Positions 44,620 through 54,082 are shown, counted from the stretch's first letter. The stretch: DNA of 64,000 nucleotides from CAYYIS01 sp964470965 (GCA_964470965.1 CAYYIS010000019.1:15826-79825); one strand, 5' to 3'. The notes: generated by a model not told the origin, from the sequence alone. Numbers and translations: made by a program.

Positions 44620-45432
44620 ATGTCAGTACTCATGGAACAGGCCTTATTGAGCGAAGATCAAGTCGGGTTTTATCACGCAAATGGCTTTCTGCATATACCG
44701 GAGGTTTTTACCGGCGAAGAAACGCAGGAACTTTCCAATGAGATGGACCGTCTGGTGGAGGACTGGGCGTTTACCAGTCCAGGATGGAGCGGTCCGTGGC
44801 GGCTGGCGTACATGGATCCGCAGACCGAAGCAAAAGCAAAGCTCACCGCCATGCACGACCTGCATTTCTACTCTTCCGCCTGGGCACGCGCCGTAATAAA
44901 TCCGCGATTGATAGAAGCATTGACCCAATTGCTGGGACCGAACGTCGAGCTGCACCACTCCACCATGCACATCAAACCTCCCCAGACCGGACATCCGTTT
45001 CCTTTGCATCAAGACAATCCGTTCTACGGCCATCATGACGGACGCTATATAGATGTGTTAGTCCATCTGGACGATACCTGCCACGACAACGGCGAGATTC
45101 GTTTTCTGGCCGGTTCCCATAAGAACGGGCACCTGGAACATATTACCAAATCCGCAGAGGGTCCGTGTTCGCCCCATCTACCTACCGACCAGTATCATAT
45201 AGCTGATACAGTGGCGGCACCTGCTAAAGCCGGCGATGTGGTTCTGTTCTGCATCGATACGGTACATGGTTCTTACATCAATCAAACGAAGCAACCGCGA
45301 CGCCTGGTCCGTCTCGGCTATCGTGACCCTGACAATCGCCAGGAATACGGCCAGAGTTTCGGACGACCCGGTCTGATCGTGAGCGGATACCGAGAGCGCC
45401 ATGAAGGAGATGAACCACTAAAAGGGACCTGA
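44620..45432 (+). CDS. PhyH-family Fe(II)/2-oxoglutarate oxygenase
   Basis: 270 residues. Iron ligands H130-x-D132 (PLHQDNPFYGHHDG) and distal His in DTVHGSY, with PRRLVRLGYRDPD after it for 2-oxoglutarate. The MHIKPPQTG stretch and FLAGSHKNGHLEH loop are intact. A GGAGGAG ribosome site precedes ATG 44620; a longer frame overlapping the Ldh_2 gene is not used. It likely belongs to the Ldh_2 operon: an oxygenase could make the hydroxy acid that Ldh_2 oxidises (inference). Confidence 0.87.
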   Translation: MSVLMEQALLSEDQVGFYHANGFLHIPEVFTGEETQELSNEMDRLVEDWAFTSPGWSGPWRLAYMDPQTEAKAKLTAMHDLHFYSSAWARAVINPRLIEALTQLLGPNVELHHSTMHIKPPQTGHPFPLHQDNPFYGHHDGRYIDVLVHLDDTCHDNGEIRFLAGSHKNGHLEHITKSAEGPCSPHLPTDQYHIADTVAAPAKAGDVVLFCIDTVHGSYINQTKQPRRLVRLGYRDPDNRQEYGQSFGRPGLIVSGYRERHEGDEPLKGT

Positions 45433-45502
45433 CATATGCCCCCCCGACGGGACAGGGGACAGACAACAGCGCTGTAAAAGCAATTATTTCGCGGACGATT
45501 AT

Positions 45503-46041
45503 CGTGGTAGATTACGATCCGGAGTGGTCGGTGCTTTTTGAGCGTTTGCGTGGAAACGTGTGGCCGGCTGGTGGCCGGCTGTTAACGATATCGCGCTCGC
45601 CGTGGAGCATGTAGGCGGACATCCGTGCCGGGACTGGCGGCCACATCGATCACAGATATCGATGTGGTGGTAGACACCGAGCCGGACGTACGGGAGCTTA
45701 TCGAGCGAATGGCCAATCTGGGGAACGAACGCAGGGGAAACTTCGGTCTCGAAGGGCGTGAGGCATCCAGCGGACCAGGCGACCTGCCACGCCACCACAT
45801 GTATCTGTGTCCCAGCGGCAATCTCGCACTGCATAACCATCTTCCAGTACGTGTCTATCGCGGGAGACACCCTGAGACAGTAAAGCAATACGGCGATCTC
45901 AAGAAACAACTTGCAATACAGTTCCCTAACGATATCGACCGTTACATGACAGGGAAATCAAACCTCATTCCGGACATCCTGAAAACGCAGGGTTTTTATC
46001 AGAAACAACAAGGTTTGATCGAGACTGTAAACCGGAAGTAA
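45503..46041 (+). pseudogene. GrpB / UPF0157 family gene with frameshifts
   Basis: The N-terminal part (IIVVDYDPEWSVLFERLRGN) lies in one frame, the middle (NDIALAVEHVGG) in a second and the rest (VPGLAATSITDIDVVVD through HHMYLCPSGNLALHNHLPVR) in a third. Together they match GrpB proteins, nucleotidyltransferase-like, in the right order, with the HVGSTSVPGLAAKP site broken by two frameshifts between 45550 and 45630. The intact 3' portion may still be open from GTG 45625, but it lacks the catalytic start. Decay is likely; two sequencing errors are possible. Confidence 0.75.
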
Positions 46042-46061
46042 TAGATGAAAGGGACCATCTG

Positions 46062-47312
46062 TTGGCTGATGACGTTTATTTTCCGCCGTCGGAGCAGGAT
46101 GGAGGTTGGCGCGTTGAAAAACCGCAATCACTGGGCGTGGATGCCGACAGACTCCGTGAGACCATAGACGCACATAACCGCAATGCCACGTTTTCCGGCA
46201 ACGACGGCGCCGCGCTGGTGATTATCTACAAGGGACACATCATCGGTGAAACCTACGTAACAGGGGCGAACGGAGGCCCCGACCCCTGGGTGCAGACCAC
46301 CTGCAACGACATGAAATCGTCCACCAAATCCGTTTTCGGCACGGCTGTAGGCGTATTTCTGGAGGAGTATAAAAATCGGGTCACGCTGGACACACTGCTG
46401 GTGGGACCGTCACCCGAGGAATCGCTGATACCGCAGATATGGGACCAACCGCTTACGGACCAACGCAAAACGCGGATCAAGGTCAAACACGCGCTTTCTA
46501 TGACGTCGGGTCATGTGTCCCGTGAACCGTGGCTGGCCCCGTCAGTACGCCGCCTTTACGAAGGATATTCCAGCGCGTTCCAGATGTATGAATACTGCTT
46601 CGGATGGTGGCATTTCGATGGGATTCCGGATCACCATACCCTGATGTTTGAGCCTGGAACTGATTTCAATTATAGCAACTACGGACTGGAACAGTTGGCA
46701 CTTGCCATGCGCAATATCTCGGGCGAGGAGGTGGGGCCGTATCTTTACGATCGTGTTCTCGCTCCGATCGGCATGCCGCCCGGCATCCAGGACAATGCTT
46801 ATAGAGAAATGCCTTATTCGGACGACCAGGAGTTAAATTTCGCCGGTGAACCAGGTTGGGGCAGAGGGGGCAGTGAGGGATGCAACGCGTACGGGGCTGA
46901 CCGGGGCGCCAGTCCATACGGTTACAACACCATCGTGGGCAGTACCTTCCGGTGCACGCCGCGGGATTTCGCCAGGCTGGCGTACCTGTGGCTGCAAAAA
47001 GGTCGCTGGGGAGACCGTCAGTTAGTCCCGGAATCATGGATCGCGAAGGCCACTTCTCGTTATGTGAGGGAAGACAACACGACGCCCATGGGCTACGGCT
47101 ATACATTCTGGATCATGGACCAGTGGGACAATGTGCCCGTTGATCTCTACATGTCCCGCGGACACAACATCAACCACTCCTACCTGATTCCGAGCCTTGA
47201 TCTCGTGGTGGTCCGTCAGGGCAACGAAAGCAGGCCCGGCCGGGAAGGCGGGCTGTTTGCCAAACAGCTGATCCAGAACGTGGTGGCGGCATTGCCGGAT
47301 AGGGGGCCTTAA
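46062..47312 (+). CDS. serine hydrolase, beta-lactamase family (class C fold)
   Basis: 416 residues. Catalytic SxxK is S86-S-T-K89 (KSSTKSVFG) and YxN is Y204-S-N206 (FNYSNYG). The HSYLIPSLDLVVVRQGNE end is typical of beta-lactamase-related esterases and D-peptidases. No signal peptide is obvious, so an intracellular esterase or amidase is likely rather than a true beta-lactamase. Start: TTG 46062 with AAAGGG eight bases upstream gives DVYFPPSEQDGGWR, an N-terminus typical of this group. The phosphotransferase gene follows after 4 bases. Confidence 0.85.
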   Translation: MADDVYFPPSEQDGGWRVEKPQSLGVDADRLRETIDAHNRNATFSGNDGAALVIIYKGHIIGETYVTGANGGPDPWVQTTCNDMKSSTKSVFGTAVGVFLEEYKNRVTLDTLLVGPSPEESLIPQIWDQPLTDQRKTRIKVKHALSMTSGHVSREPWLAPSVRRLYEGYSSAFQMYEYCFGWWHFDGIPDHHTLMFEPGTDFNYSNYGLEQLALAMRNISGEEVGPYLYDRVLAPIGMPPGIQDNAYREMPYSDDQELNFAGEPGWGRGGSEGCNAYGADRGASPYGYNTIVGSTFRCTPRDFARLAYLWLQKGRWGDRQLVPESWIAKATSRYVREDNTTPMGYGYTFWIMDQWDNVPVDLYMSRGHNINHSYLIPSLDLVVVRQGNESRPGREGGLFAKQLIQNVVAALPDRGP

Positions 47313-47316
47313 CCCG

Positions 47317-48228
47317 GTGTCAGTGGACTTTGAGAAGTATCAGCAGGTGATCCTCCGCATCGACCACCGATGGCGCCTGATACGGGCATATGCGCTCGAA
47401 GGCGGTATTTCAGCACAGGTAGTGGCGCTTGAAGTGGCCCAGGCAGACGGTCAGACAAAGAAGATGGTTTTGCGGCGCCACGGCCCGAACGATCTCCAGC
47501 AGAATCCAGATGTAGCCGAGGACGAATACAGACTTCTGGAAATCACACGGGCAGCGGGGCTCGCCACACCGGCCCCGCTTCATCTGGATCAAACTCGTGA
47601 GATTTTCCCCACTCCATATGTGGTCATCGAATACATTGAAGGCGAAACGGACTTCGTGCCGTTGGACCTTCATGATTATATGAGACAGATGGCCGGCCAC
47701 CTCGTCCGCATACATAGCATTTCCTGTGCCCGGCACGATCTGACATTCTTGCGGGATCAGAAGAAAATCTACTTCGAAATGTTTAGCAGACGTCCGAAAA
47801 AAGTAGACGTCTCCATAGGTGAGGACCGCATAAGGGACACGCTGGAAGCGGTGTGGCCTCTTCCGCAACGAAATGCGCCGGTCATGCTGCACGGTGACTA
47901 CTGGCCCGGCAACGTCCTGTGGCGCAACGGTAGACTGTCGGCGGTAATCGACTGGGAAGACGCCCAGTTCGGCGATCCGCTCGCCGATGTGGCTAACGGC
48001 AGAATGGAGATCATGTGGCTCTTTGGAATCGACGCCATGGAGAGGTTTACCAATAGCTACCGTTCTCTGACCACCATCGACTTCACCGATCTCCCCTACT
48101 GGGACCTGTGCACCGCTCTGCGCCCCGCCTTTAAAATATCCGAATTCGCCAAGGACACCGAAGACGAAGCCAGGTTGTTGATGGAGCTCAAGTGGTATGT
48201 GGAACAAGCTTACAAAGGGATTTGCTGA
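47317..48228 (+). CDS. phosphotransferase of the aminoglycoside/choline kinase family
   Basis: 303 residues. The kinase core shows VLRRHGPND near the N-terminus, catalytic LHGDYWPGNVLW and metal-binding AVIDWEDAQFGDPLADVA. APH-fold kinases phosphorylate aminoglycosides, choline, homoserine, fructosamines or acyl-CoA partners; nothing here indicates drug resistance. It starts at GTG 47317, 4 bases after the serine hydrolase gene, so the two act together in an unknown path. Confidence 0.85.
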   Translation: MSVDFEKYQQVILRIDHRWRLIRAYALEGGISAQVVALEVAQADGQTKKMVLRRHGPNDLQQNPDVAEDEYRLLEITRAAGLATPAPLHLDQTREIFPTPYVVIEYIEGETDFVPLDLHDYMRQMAGHLVRIHSISCARHDLTFLRDQKKIYFEMFSRRPKKVDVSIGEDRIRDTLEAVWPLPQRNAPVMLHGDYWPGNVLWRNGRLSAVIDWEDAQFGDPLADVANGRMEIMWLFGIDAMERFTNSYRSLTTIDFTDLPYWDLCTALRPAFKISEFAKDTEDEARLLMELKWYVEQAYKGIC

Positions 48229-48254
48229 CTTCGGTGCGCTTCATCCATTGCCAG

Positions 48255-48437
48255 TCAATTTTCACGGCTGTCCAGGTATTCTTTATTGGCGGTGTAATGT
48301 ATGTCGTCGATGATGGTGTGTAACTGGGACAAGGTACTGTCGAAGGTCTGCTTGTCCTGTTCTCCTCTGGTCCGAAGACGCGCCATCTGCCTGAATTCCG
48401 TCACCGCATCGTCCAGCAGTCTGAATAGTTGATCCAT
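48255..48437 (-). CDS. small helical protein, unknown
   Basis: 60 residues, charged and helical (MDQLFRLLDDAVTEFRQMA), with no cysteines or membrane segment. The ribosome site is weak. It lies 98 bases downstream of a PhyH gene on the same strand, and may be its passenger. Function unknown. Confidence 0.5.
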   Translation of the reverse strand: MDQLFRLLDDAVTEFRQMARLRTRGEQDKQTFDSTLSQLHTIIDDIHYTANKEYLDSREN

Positions 48438-48535
48438 TTTAACACACCCGCTGTTCTTATGTAATTCCGGTTGTCTTTCAAAAACCGTGGTCAATCTTCG
48501 ATTCCGGCGACACCTCTAATTTCAGTTTCTAACGA

Positions 48536-49402
48536 TTATTTATGTGGCTCCGCGGCACCACTGGAATGAGGCTTATCACCAGGTACAATAGGCGTTTTGG
48601 GAATGTACTCGTTTCGTGCATTCCAGCCCGGGTACTGGGCTTCTAAGAGATCCAGTGTTTTATCGGTATAATAAGGATCTCCTGCGGGCGGGAATCGAAA
48701 CAGCTCCCGCTCTCTTGCCGTTAGGGTTCCGATAAATTTTCCAAGGCGCTCGTTTCTCCCCTGGTTGGTATAGGAATGAACTCCTTCCCAGTAGTGATCA
48801 GCACGTCCATATATACGCGTAACGGAGTACCGCTGCCCTTCAGTACCCAGGTACGGAGTGGCCGAGTGCCAGAGAAACGTGTTGAAAATCATTTGAGTGC
48901 CCGCCGGAACCGCCAGGGAGATTTTCCTTGAAACGTCCTGCCCGTATGCCTTCGGAATAACCAGCATGGGGGCCTGGTTTTCCTGGACTTCTTCCGGAAA
49001 ATACCAGGTGCTTATCTGTCCGTATCTTACGTCGTCACAAGGTGGAAGCAGTGAGTTATTGCCGTTATCCACATGGAGATGATGTGTCAGCGGCGGTTCA
49101 CAGGGATACCTTACCCAGTTATGCGCGTAACGGAAATGGATATCTTCAGTGTCAAGCACCCGCTGGACGAAGTTGATCAGATCCCAGTCTACGATGAGGT
49201 CGTTGAAAAACATATCTTCGTAGGGGAAGTCAACGGTGAGCAGACCGTTTTCCGGTAGGTCGTCCTCAAACTCCTCCAGCGGCGGCAGCTGTTTGCGCAC
49301 CGCCGAGGCGATCTGTGCCCTTTTGTCCTCAGGATAGAAATTCTCGACAACTACGTATCCCTGTTCATGAAATGTCTTCAAATGCCCGGCGGATAATTTC
49401 AT
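48536..49402 (-). CDS. PhyH-family Fe(II)/2-oxoglutarate oxygenase
   Basis: 288 residues. H110-x-D112 (HHLHVDNGNN) and distal His in FLWHSATPY, with RYSVTRIYGRADHYWEG after it. The loop LVIPKAYGQD replaces the common PGSH. The long C-terminus (LTARERELFRFPPAGDPYY) is typical of a subgroup. It is the last gene of a same-strand series with two more PhyH genes and a GDSL esterase, 84 bases after the previous one. Substrate unknown. Confidence 0.86.
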   Translation of the reverse strand: MKLSAGHLKTFHEQGYVVVENFYPEDKRAQIASAVRKQLPPLEEFEDDLPENGLLTVDFPYEDMFFNDLIVDWDLINFVQRVLDTEDIHFRYAHNWVRYPCEPPLTHHLHVDNGNNSLLPPCDDVRYGQISTWYFPEEVQENQAPMLVIPKAYGQDVSRKISLAVPAGTQMIFNTFLWHSATPYLGTEGQRYSVTRIYGRADHYWEGVHSYTNQGRNERLGKFIGTLTARERELFRFPPAGDPYYTDKTLDLLEAQYPGWNARNEYIPKTPIVPGDKPHSSGAAEPHK

Positions 49403-49486
49403 TCAGGTTCTCCTTCCGGATTGGGAGGTCGTTGACGGACTATCCTGTAGTTCAAATTTGATTCATGGGGTATTCCGACAGTCCCT

Positions 49487-50341
49487 TTACAGGCATCGGT
49501 TATCTTCCGAATACGCCCGGTTACCGCCGGTGCCCAGTGCCCAGGTGCCACGAAAAAGAGAGCGGCGTTTCGAAGGCATGGCTTCGATAATTTCGTGATC
49601 GAGGTCCAGTCGGTGCCATTGAGCCCAAATAGAGTTGTAACAGTTGAAGACCGCGCAGCGTGAATTGTCCGGATTGGTCCAATCGTTGGCCGCATGAATC
49701 AGACTCTCGGTAAAGATGACCACCGAACCGGGGGGGCAACTGTACTCGTCCATGGTCGCCCGCAGACTCTCCTCCCAGGGGGATTCGCTGACATTGGGTC
49801 GGTACGGATCCGGACCTCCGTATCCGAAGGATGCCTTGTGTGATCCGCTCAGGAATGTAGTACCGCCGGTCCCCGCTTTCACCTCTTCAAGCTCCCACAC
49901 CACTCGGGTCAATCCCGCAAAGATCCTTCCCCCTTTTACCTGGTACCTCATGGCATTGGCCTGCTGCGGCGGACGCACCACATGCGGCATACCGTTGTCG
50001 CCCCGATCTGATTTACTCCAACCGGGCGAACGCACGGTAGTAAAGGAATTCTCGCATCTGAAGCTGTGACATCCATCCGAAACAAACGGGGGTTCTGAAA
50101 GGATCTCTGTCAGGATTCCCACGATAGCCGGATGGTCCAACAGGTTCTGAAGCTGCCCTTCGAAGCCTCGTTTGGCACCACAATAAACCTCGGTCTTCAT
50201 GACCTCTATTTCAGAATCTGTGAGTACAGACGGCAACAGGATCCAACCCCGGAGATCAAAATAGAACCTCTGCTCATCAGTCATGGGAACCGGAGTGCCG
50301 TCTGACTTTTCCGCTGTTGCGGCCTGCTCTGATGCATTCAT
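49487..50341 (-). CDS. PhyH-family protein, iron motif not canonical
   Basis: 284 residues. The family framework is clear (LRGWILLPSVLTDSEIEVM, GTGGTTFLSGSHKASF, FTESLIHAANDWTNPDNSRCAVF), but the usual HxD is not found in the expected place; a lone His in GMPHVVRP is the nearest candidate, after CENSFTTVRSPGW. Distal H and R are present. It may use other ligands or be a non-oxygenase relative. ATG 50341 with GAGGG upstream is chosen over longer frames running through the GDSL gene. It starts 8 bases after that gene. Confidence 0.78.
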   Translation of the reverse strand: MNASEQAATAEKSDGTPVPMTDEQRFYFDLRGWILLPSVLTDSEIEVMKTEVYCGAKRGFEGQLQNLLDHPAIVGILTEILSEPPFVSDGCHSFRCENSFTTVRSPGWSKSDRGDNGMPHVVRPPQQANAMRYQVKGGRIFAGLTRVVWELEEVKAGTGGTTFLSGSHKASFGYGGPDPYRPNVSESPWEESLRATMDEYSCPPGSVVIFTESLIHAANDWTNPDNSRCAVFNCYNSIWAQWHRLDLDHEIIEAMPSKRRSLFRGTWALGTGGNRAYSEDNRCL

Positions 50342-50349
50342 AATTCCCT

Positions 50350-50949
50350 CTATTTTTTCGGGTGGAACCACCATTCGGACCAGTCGAGTACCAGCCGGGC
50401 CAGCGCCCCATAGCCGCCCGCCGACGGATGGATAGCATCGCCCTGCTGCTGCTCCATTCTCCATGTGCCACCATGACGCAGGGCATCAATCACCGATAGG
50501 TAGGAAACCCCGGCACGGTGCGAAAGTTCCCCTAGCAAAGCGGACATCTCCTGGCGGCGCCTGTCCTCGGCTTCTTCCAGCGCGGGAGGCGGGCCTATCA
50601 TCAGCGTCGGATACAACGAAGCAGCCCGGGCCAGGATGGCTGTTGTGTTGGATATGGTATCCGTCTTTTTCACACGGGTACGGCCTTCTTCTAACCAGCA
50701 GTCATTGGCCCCAAAGCTGAACACGACCCGGGTGTCATGGGGCTTCAGGCGACGGGCATCCACCTCGTTCTCCCAGCGTCTCAGCACATCCGTACTTGTA
50801 TCGGCTCTAACACCAAGGTTGGAGCAGGTGATCCCGATGCCCGCGCTTTTCGACGCAGCACATACACGCCCCGGCCATCCCAGAAACTCGGAATCGCCCG
50901 TCCCGTTTACAAATGAATCTCCGATAAAGTTAATACGAATATCTTCCAA
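50350..50949 (-). CDS. GDSL/SGNH-type esterase
   Basis: 199 residues. Block I is FIGDSFVNG with Ser12, block III GANDCW holds the Asn, and block V DAIHPSAGGYG holds Asp and His, so the catalytic set is complete. SGNH esterases remove acyl groups from sugars, lipids or small esters; here no signal peptide is seen, so it is cytosolic. It is tightly packed between two PhyH genes (9 and 8 bases), suggesting that oxidation and de-esterification act on the same compound (inference). Confidence 0.9.
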   Translation of the reverse strand: MEDIRINFIGDSFVNGTGDSEFLGWPGRVCAASKSAGIGITCSNLGVRADTSTDVLRRWENEVDARRLKPHDTRVVFSFGANDCWLEEGRTRVKKTDTISNTTAILARAASLYPTLMIGPPPALEEAEDRRRQEMSALLGELSHRAGVSYLSVIDALRHGGTWRMEQQQGDAIHPSAGGYGALARLVLDWSEWWFHPKK

Positions 50950-50958
50950 AAGAGCCTC

Positions 50959-51723
50959 CTAAACACACCCTTCGTACGCCTGCCCCGCCACCAGATCATA
51001 TTCGGGCTGGGGCGCTTTGCCGACGTATTTCGAATGGGCTTCCATATACGCCACAGTCAGACCGATTCGGCGGTTATCGCTGGTGTTGGCGTCGGTGCGG
51101 TGCAGCGACAGGCTGTGGTGAAACGAGCAGCCACCGGCTTTGAGAGGGACAGCGACTTCCTCATCGTATGCGACTTTTTCATCTTCGACACGGAAATCTT
51201 CCAGATGCCTGTGCTCGATTACACCCCGTGTATGCGAACCCGGAATGAACCGCATACAGCCGTTGTTTTCGGTGGCGTCATCGAGGGCGATCCAGCAGAT
51301 AACCAGATTGGGCGGATCGATGCTGGTCCAGTAGGCGGAGTCCTGGTGCGGCGGCTTGGCCGAGCCTACTCTTGGAGGTTTGCAGAGCGTCTGATCCACG
51401 AAGATCTTCAAGTCCGGTCCGATCAGACTGTGGACGACATCGAGGATTCGGGGATGGCGTGCCAACACCTGAAATAAGCGATCATACTTTGTCAGGTTCC
51501 AGATCTTACGGACGTTATTGAACCGCACGGGATCTGCTTTCAGTTCACCGTCGTCCACGCGGGGTTCGATCTGTACGTACTGCTCTGGAAATGCCACGAC
51601 CCGGTTACCGATATCCTCCAGGCGCTGTTGCAATGAAGCTACCTCCAGAGGAGTCAGCAACTCTGGATAAGGAAGAAACCCCTGCTTGTTAAATTGATCG
51701 ATCTGTCGCCGGGTTAATGGCAT
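50959..51723 (-). CDS. PhyH-family Fe(II)/2-oxoglutarate oxygenase
   Basis: 254 residues. Iron ligands in PPHQDSAYW and distal His in SLHRTDANTSDNRR, with the ATENNGCMRFIPGSH loop intact. ATG 51723 has GGAGGAG six bases upstream; longer starts at 51738 and 51765 are possible. It is the first gene of the operon with the GDSL esterase and two other PhyH genes. Confidence 0.88.
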   Translation of the reverse strand: MPLTRRQIDQFNKQGFLPYPELLTPLEVASLQQRLEDIGNRVVAFPEQYVQIEPRVDDGELKADPVRFNNVRKIWNLTKYDRLFQVLARHPRILDVVHSLIGPDLKIFVDQTLCKPPRVGSAKPPHQDSAYWTSIDPPNLVICWIALDDATENNGCMRFIPGSHTRGVIEHRHLEDFRVEDEKVAYDEEVAVPLKAGGCSFHHSLSLHRTDANTSDNRRIGLTVAYMEAHSKYVGKAPQPEYDLVAGQAYEGCV

Positions 51724-51791
51724 GTCCAACTCCTCCATGTGCCCTTCCGGTGGGCTATGTTCCATATAAACCGCTGGTGGCGCCGGCATTG

Positions 51792-51820
51792 AAAGTACAG
51801 AGACACCGACCGGGAATCAA
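51792..51820 (-). promoter_or_regulatory. candidate promoter for the PhyH/GDSL operon
   Basis: On the minus strand TTGATT and TACTTT are separated by 17 bases, about 69 bases before ATG 51723. The -10 is weak. The remaining gap to 52083 shows nothing else. Confidence 0.33.
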
Positions 51821-52083
51821 GGGTTTCCTGCTGGAGAAAAAACATGGATTCAGTCTGTCATACCGCCGATCATGATGTAGACATAGTGGTGTAAAACTCT
51901 ATATCGGCCTTTTAACTCAAAAAGCATACAAACCATATGGTCTTGTGTCTGATGTATCCAAACTTAAAGTAAGAAGAACGCTATGGACGAAAAACACATG
52001 TTTTTCCACGGGGGTTTTGCACAGGCTTGGATTATTGAAATTACAACCATTTCGCCGTTCCGACGCATAAATACCGCGGCGCC

Positions 52084-52938
52084 TTAGCCAATCAACTCTC
52101 TGAGATACGCTCCCTGAGCACGGACCTTATCGTCGTCCTCGCCCGGTCCGAAATCCTCAAGCGAAATGTGGCCGTTAAATCCCACTGCATTCAGATCCCC
52201 GACGATCTGCGCCACATTTGCGATGCCCTCTTTGAGACTCCGAAACGCCCACTGGAACGGCAACACCCCCTGCGCGTCTCGCTGACCGGCCACCGGAATA
52301 CCGTTGCCCATATGACAGTGTGCCAGATAGGACCCCAGAAGTTCCATGCCCATGCGGCTGTCCTCAATACCCACCCGGAGCATGTTGGGGACGTCATAGA
52401 TGGCTCCTATGTGATCGGGATCCAGATCCCGCAGCAGATCCAGGGCCCGGGCGGCACTGACGGCTACGGTGCCAACATGGATCTCATAAAGCACCTTGAC
52501 ACCGTACTCCCGGGCGATTTCCACCAGGCGGGCATACCCCGAACGAGCAGCCATAAATTGTGGAATGTAAGGCTGCGTCCGATCGTGCCGGGATGCGCCG
52601 ATGCGAACCATCGGCGGGTTGTCCGGATCTATGTTTACCGCGCCTTTGAATAGCTTGTGGACTGTCTCCAGGTCGTCCAGAAGACAATTGGGCGCCAGGG
52701 CTGCCACACGTACACCGCTGCGCCGGCCGGCCGCACGAATCGCTTTGGCTTTCTCGACCACATTGTCCGGACTCACATCCGAAAGATGCCGCCCCCAGAA
52801 CGAAGGCACCTCGTCCGGTCCATCAGGATTCAAGCGGCACCGCAATTCTACGGCGTCATAGCCGTATTCTCCCAGTTTATCAAATGTCTCATCCAACGAC
52901 CAGCGTGGCAGCATCACTGAAGTACAGCTCAATTTCAT
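52084..52938 (-). CDS. sugar phosphate isomerase/epimerase (TIM barrel)
   Basis: 284 residues. Metal-ligand positions are seen as E in LYEIHVGT, D in AIYDVPNM, H in AHCHMGN and E in ISLEDFGPG. The family covers isomerases, epimerases and dehydratases of sugars and inositols. ATG 52938 has AGGA upstream and gives the usual KLSCTSVML start. It is divergent from the Gfo/Idh dehydrogenase gene across a 118-base AT-rich region, a common arrangement for sugar catabolism. Confidence 0.83.
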   Translation of the reverse strand: MKLSCTSVMLPRWSLDETFDKLGEYGYDAVELRCRLNPDGPDEVPSFWGRHLSDVSPDNVVEKAKAIRAAGRRSGVRVAALAPNCLLDDLETVHKLFKGAVNIDPDNPPMVRIGASRHDRTQPYIPQFMAARSGYARLVEIAREYGVKVLYEIHVGTVAVSAARALDLLRDLDPDHIGAIYDVPNMLRVGIEDSRMGMELLGSYLAHCHMGNGIPVAGQRDAQGVLPFQWAFRSLKEGIANVAQIVGDLNAVGFNGHISLEDFGPGEDDDKVRAQGAYLRELIG

Positions 52939-53056
52939 GGTTTTTTCCTGTTTTAAATTTATTACATTAGTGCATATTCTTAACCCCGAAAAAAACAAGA
53001 TAGTAAAATTCAAACCTGATTCAATATCTTTATTTTATTTGAAAAGGATTACTCAC

Positions 53057-54082
53057 ATGATCAAAAGCGTTATCGTAGGAGTCAGCGGCGGCCGAGCGCG
53101 GGGACTGGCGGAAGCGTATCAGCATGTCACCCGGGGCCGTCTGGCCGCGATTTCAACGCGGCGGCAGGACAACCTGGATGCCTTCGGTCAAGCATTCGGA
53201 GTGGCGTCCCGGTACACTGATTTTCGCGAGATGTTCGAAAAGGAAGCGCCAGACCTTGTGCACCTTAATACACCTCCCTCGGTGCGCCTCGAAGTCTTCG
53301 AAGCGGCGGAAGCGGCAGGGGTACCCGCGGTTCTGGTGGAAAAGCCACTGGCGATCCAGGGCGAGGATTATCTGGCCATCAGGGAATTTGGGGAATCTGC
53401 CCGCTTAAAGATAGCCATCAACCACCAACTTCATTTTCATCCCCGAAGGCAATATCTTCAGAACCTTGTAATGGACGGTGCTCTCGGCGAAACCCGGTTT
53501 ATTGAAGCAAGTTCCGGCATGAATTTGGCTTACCAGGGAACCCACACGCTGCAGGCCATCGGAGCGTTCAACATGGGCGCGTCACCGGCCAACGTATTCG
53601 CCCAGGTTTCGGGCGCCGCCGGGCTTGAAGAATCGCCCAAGCATCATTACGCCCCGGATCAGTGTGTCGCTAGCATCAACTATGACAACGGCATCAGTGC
53701 CATGCTGCGATGCGGTGACAACGCCCCCCGTGTGGTGGATGGCGGTTCGGTTAACGTACACAAGCGCATCGCTGTATACGGAACAAGAGGGTTTGTGCAC
53801 TGGACCATGCACGGGTGGGAAACGTCCATCGACAGCACCTACGACTCAGGTTCACATACCTACGGAGAGGAGGACATTCTAGGGCAGGCCGCTATGACCG
53901 AGGCCATGATCGACTGGATTAACGATGACCAGGCGGTGCATCCATTGAACATGGATCTGGCACTAAGTGATTTCAGCGTGGTCCTGGGCATCTATCAGAG
54001 CGCCCTGACCCATGCGGTCGTCCCCCTGCCGATCGATCCACTGCCGAATCTTGCGGGAAAATTGCGCATGGCACTAGCGTAA
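53057..54082 (+). CDS. Gfo/Idh/MocA-family dehydrogenase
   Basis: 341 residues. The Rossmann start is IVGVSGGRARG, the middle EKPLA holds the catalytic Lys of the EKP motif, and a beta-sheet domain follows. These enzymes oxidise or reduce sugars and inositols with NAD(P). ATG 53057 has AAAGGA upstream. It is divergent from the TIM-barrel isomerase and converges with a LarA-like gene, overlapping its end by 9 bases. Confidence 0.86.
   Translation: MIKSVIVGVSGGRARGLAEAYQHVTRGRLAAISTRRQDNLDAFGQAFGVASRYTDFREMFEKEAPDLVHLNTPPSVRLEVFEAAEAAGVPAVLVEKPLAIQGEDYLAIREFGESARLKIAINHQLHFHPRRQYLQNLVMDGALGETRFIEASSGMNLAYQGTHTLQAIGAFNMGASPANVFAQVSGAAGLEESPKHHYAPDQCVASINYDNGISAMLRCGDNAPRVVDGGSVNVHKRIAVYGTRGFVHWTMHGWETSIDSTYDSGSHTYGEEDILGQAAMTEAMIDWINDDQAVHPLNMDLALSDFSVVLGIYQSALTHAVVPLPIDPLPNLAGKLRMALA

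Noticed and set aside
46062..48228. Antibiotic-resistance pair (beta-lactamase and aminoglycoside kinase)
   Set aside because: Both belong to broad families, no signal peptide is seen, and no resistance-specific motif is present.
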